Positions 5,744-6,170 of a stretch of DNA of 6,170 nt are shown piece after piece (position 1 is the stretch's first letter; every line of letters begins with the position of its first letter). A model generated the notes under the pieces. The model saw nothing but the letters and a program-made list of their open reading frames with translations, had not been told where the DNA came from and searched no databases. This stretch comes from Desulfomonile tiedjei (GTDB lineage: Bacteria; Desulfobacterota; Desulfomonilia; Desulfomonilales; Desulfomonilaceae): the NCBI GenBank assembly GCA_020718965.1, contig DYRE01000140.1, positions 1 through 6,170 on the forward strand. Direction: 5' to 3'. A program made the translations under genes and the position numbers.

Positions 5744-6170
5744 ATGAGTACCGACACCAATCTATCCGCCATTAAACAACAAGGCAGTAATGACGCTTCC
5801 ATATCATTGGTCGCACGACTTAGGCATAGCGCTTTTACTTCTTACTGGCGGGATGAATGGAAGCCTTTGGCGTTAATCAGCGCTGTCTTCATGATGTGTT
5901 ACTACCTACCTGTTGGGAATATGAGATTTGACAATGCGGTGAAGGAATCTTTCGCTCTTGTGAGATGGTACGCCCAGGAGCATGTGCTCCTGTGTCTCGT
6001 TCCCGCTTTCTTCATCGCTGGCGCAATCGGCGTATTCGTAAGCCAGGAAGGAGTCATGAAGTACCTTGGGCCGACCGCTTCCAAATGGATCGCCTATCCG
6101 GTCGCATCGGTTTCGGGGACCGTTCTGGCGGTTTGTTCCTGCACGATATTGCCTTTGTTTGCGGGGATTT
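5744..6170 (+). CDS. PF03773-type (ArsP/DUF318-like) permease, N-terminal 142 codons, cut by window end
   Basis: ATG 5744 is the first start after an in-frame TAA at 5732, so the start is well bounded. The ribosome-binding site AAGAGGA (5725-5731) is rather far, 12 nt away. After a hydrophilic N-terminus (1-40) come membrane segments at about 41-58, 80-99 and 115-142. The block from HVLLCLVPAFFIAGAIGVFV (80-99) through MKYLGP to SGTVLAVCSCTILPLFAGI (124-142) is characteristic of the predicted permease family PF03773, including the CSC motif (Cys131, Cys133) inside a membrane helix. Some members (ArsP) export trivalent organoarsenicals; for most the substrate is unknown. The preceding ArsR-type regulator with its own Cys pair and the repeated operator suggest export of a thiophilic metalloid or metal. 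The rest of the gene, roughly half or more, lies beyond the window. Confidence 0.88.
   Translation, partial: MSTDTNLSAIKQQGSNDASISLVARLRHSAFTSYWRDEWKPLALISAVFMMCYYLPVGNMRFDNAVKESFALVRWYAQEHVLLCLVPAFFIAGAIGVFVSQEGVMKYLGPTASKWIAYPVASVSGTVLAVCSCTILPLFAGI

Noticed and set aside
5902..6084. Open - strand frame of 60 codons
   Set aside because: It is antisense to the permease, whose family motifs are clear.

Overview
The window is about 6.2 kb of moderate-GC bacterial DNA holding six genes, two of them cut by the window edges. Gene style suggests a Gram-negative, anaerobe-type bacterium, possibly of the Desulfobacterota (old Deltaproteobacteria). The basis is Sec-type signal peptides on two neighbouring proteins, a Pro/Arg/Gln-rich secreted protein of a kind I remember from planctomycete and deltaproteobacterial genomes, and an ArsR regulator beside a PF03773-type permease. 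This placement is inference from memory, not a search. I see no rRNA, tRNA, CRISPR array, transposase or phage gene.

Left part (1-3167, all + strand): the 3' part of a TauE/SafE-family membrane transporter; a 180-nt gap with a two-part hairpin; a secreted low-complexity protein with a three-fold 24-residue repeat and a compact C-terminal domain; and, 67 nt after it, a secreted UlaG-like metallo-beta-lactamase-fold hydrolase. The last two probably share a transcript. In both, ribosome-binding sites point to start codons downstream of the longest possible start, and the corrected starts give clean signal peptides.

Middle (3168-4870): a short convergent gap holds a 10-bp perfect inverted repeat, a possible bidirectional terminator or REP-like element. 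After it, on the - strand, lies a beta-CASP metallo-beta-lactamase ribonuclease of 534 aa with all metal-binding motifs and a charged C-terminal helical extension.

Right part (4871-6170): a 361-nt divergent intergenic region, then an ArsR-family repressor under a good sigma-70 promoter (TTGACA-17-TACTAT), then the first 142 codons of a PF03773-type permease with a CSC motif in a membrane segment. The most notable signal is a 20-bp imperfect palindrome of the form ATTTn-N10-CAAAT. It occurs once on the -10/start-site region of the regulator and again (16/20 identical) in the gap before the permease. This suggests that one ArsR protein, with a CVC thiol pair, represses both itself and the permease, making a small metalloid- or thiol-responsive export regulon. 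The gap between them also holds a very strong Shine-Dalgarno sequence followed by a 23-codon frame that opens with ATT, possibly a leader peptide or a decayed gene.
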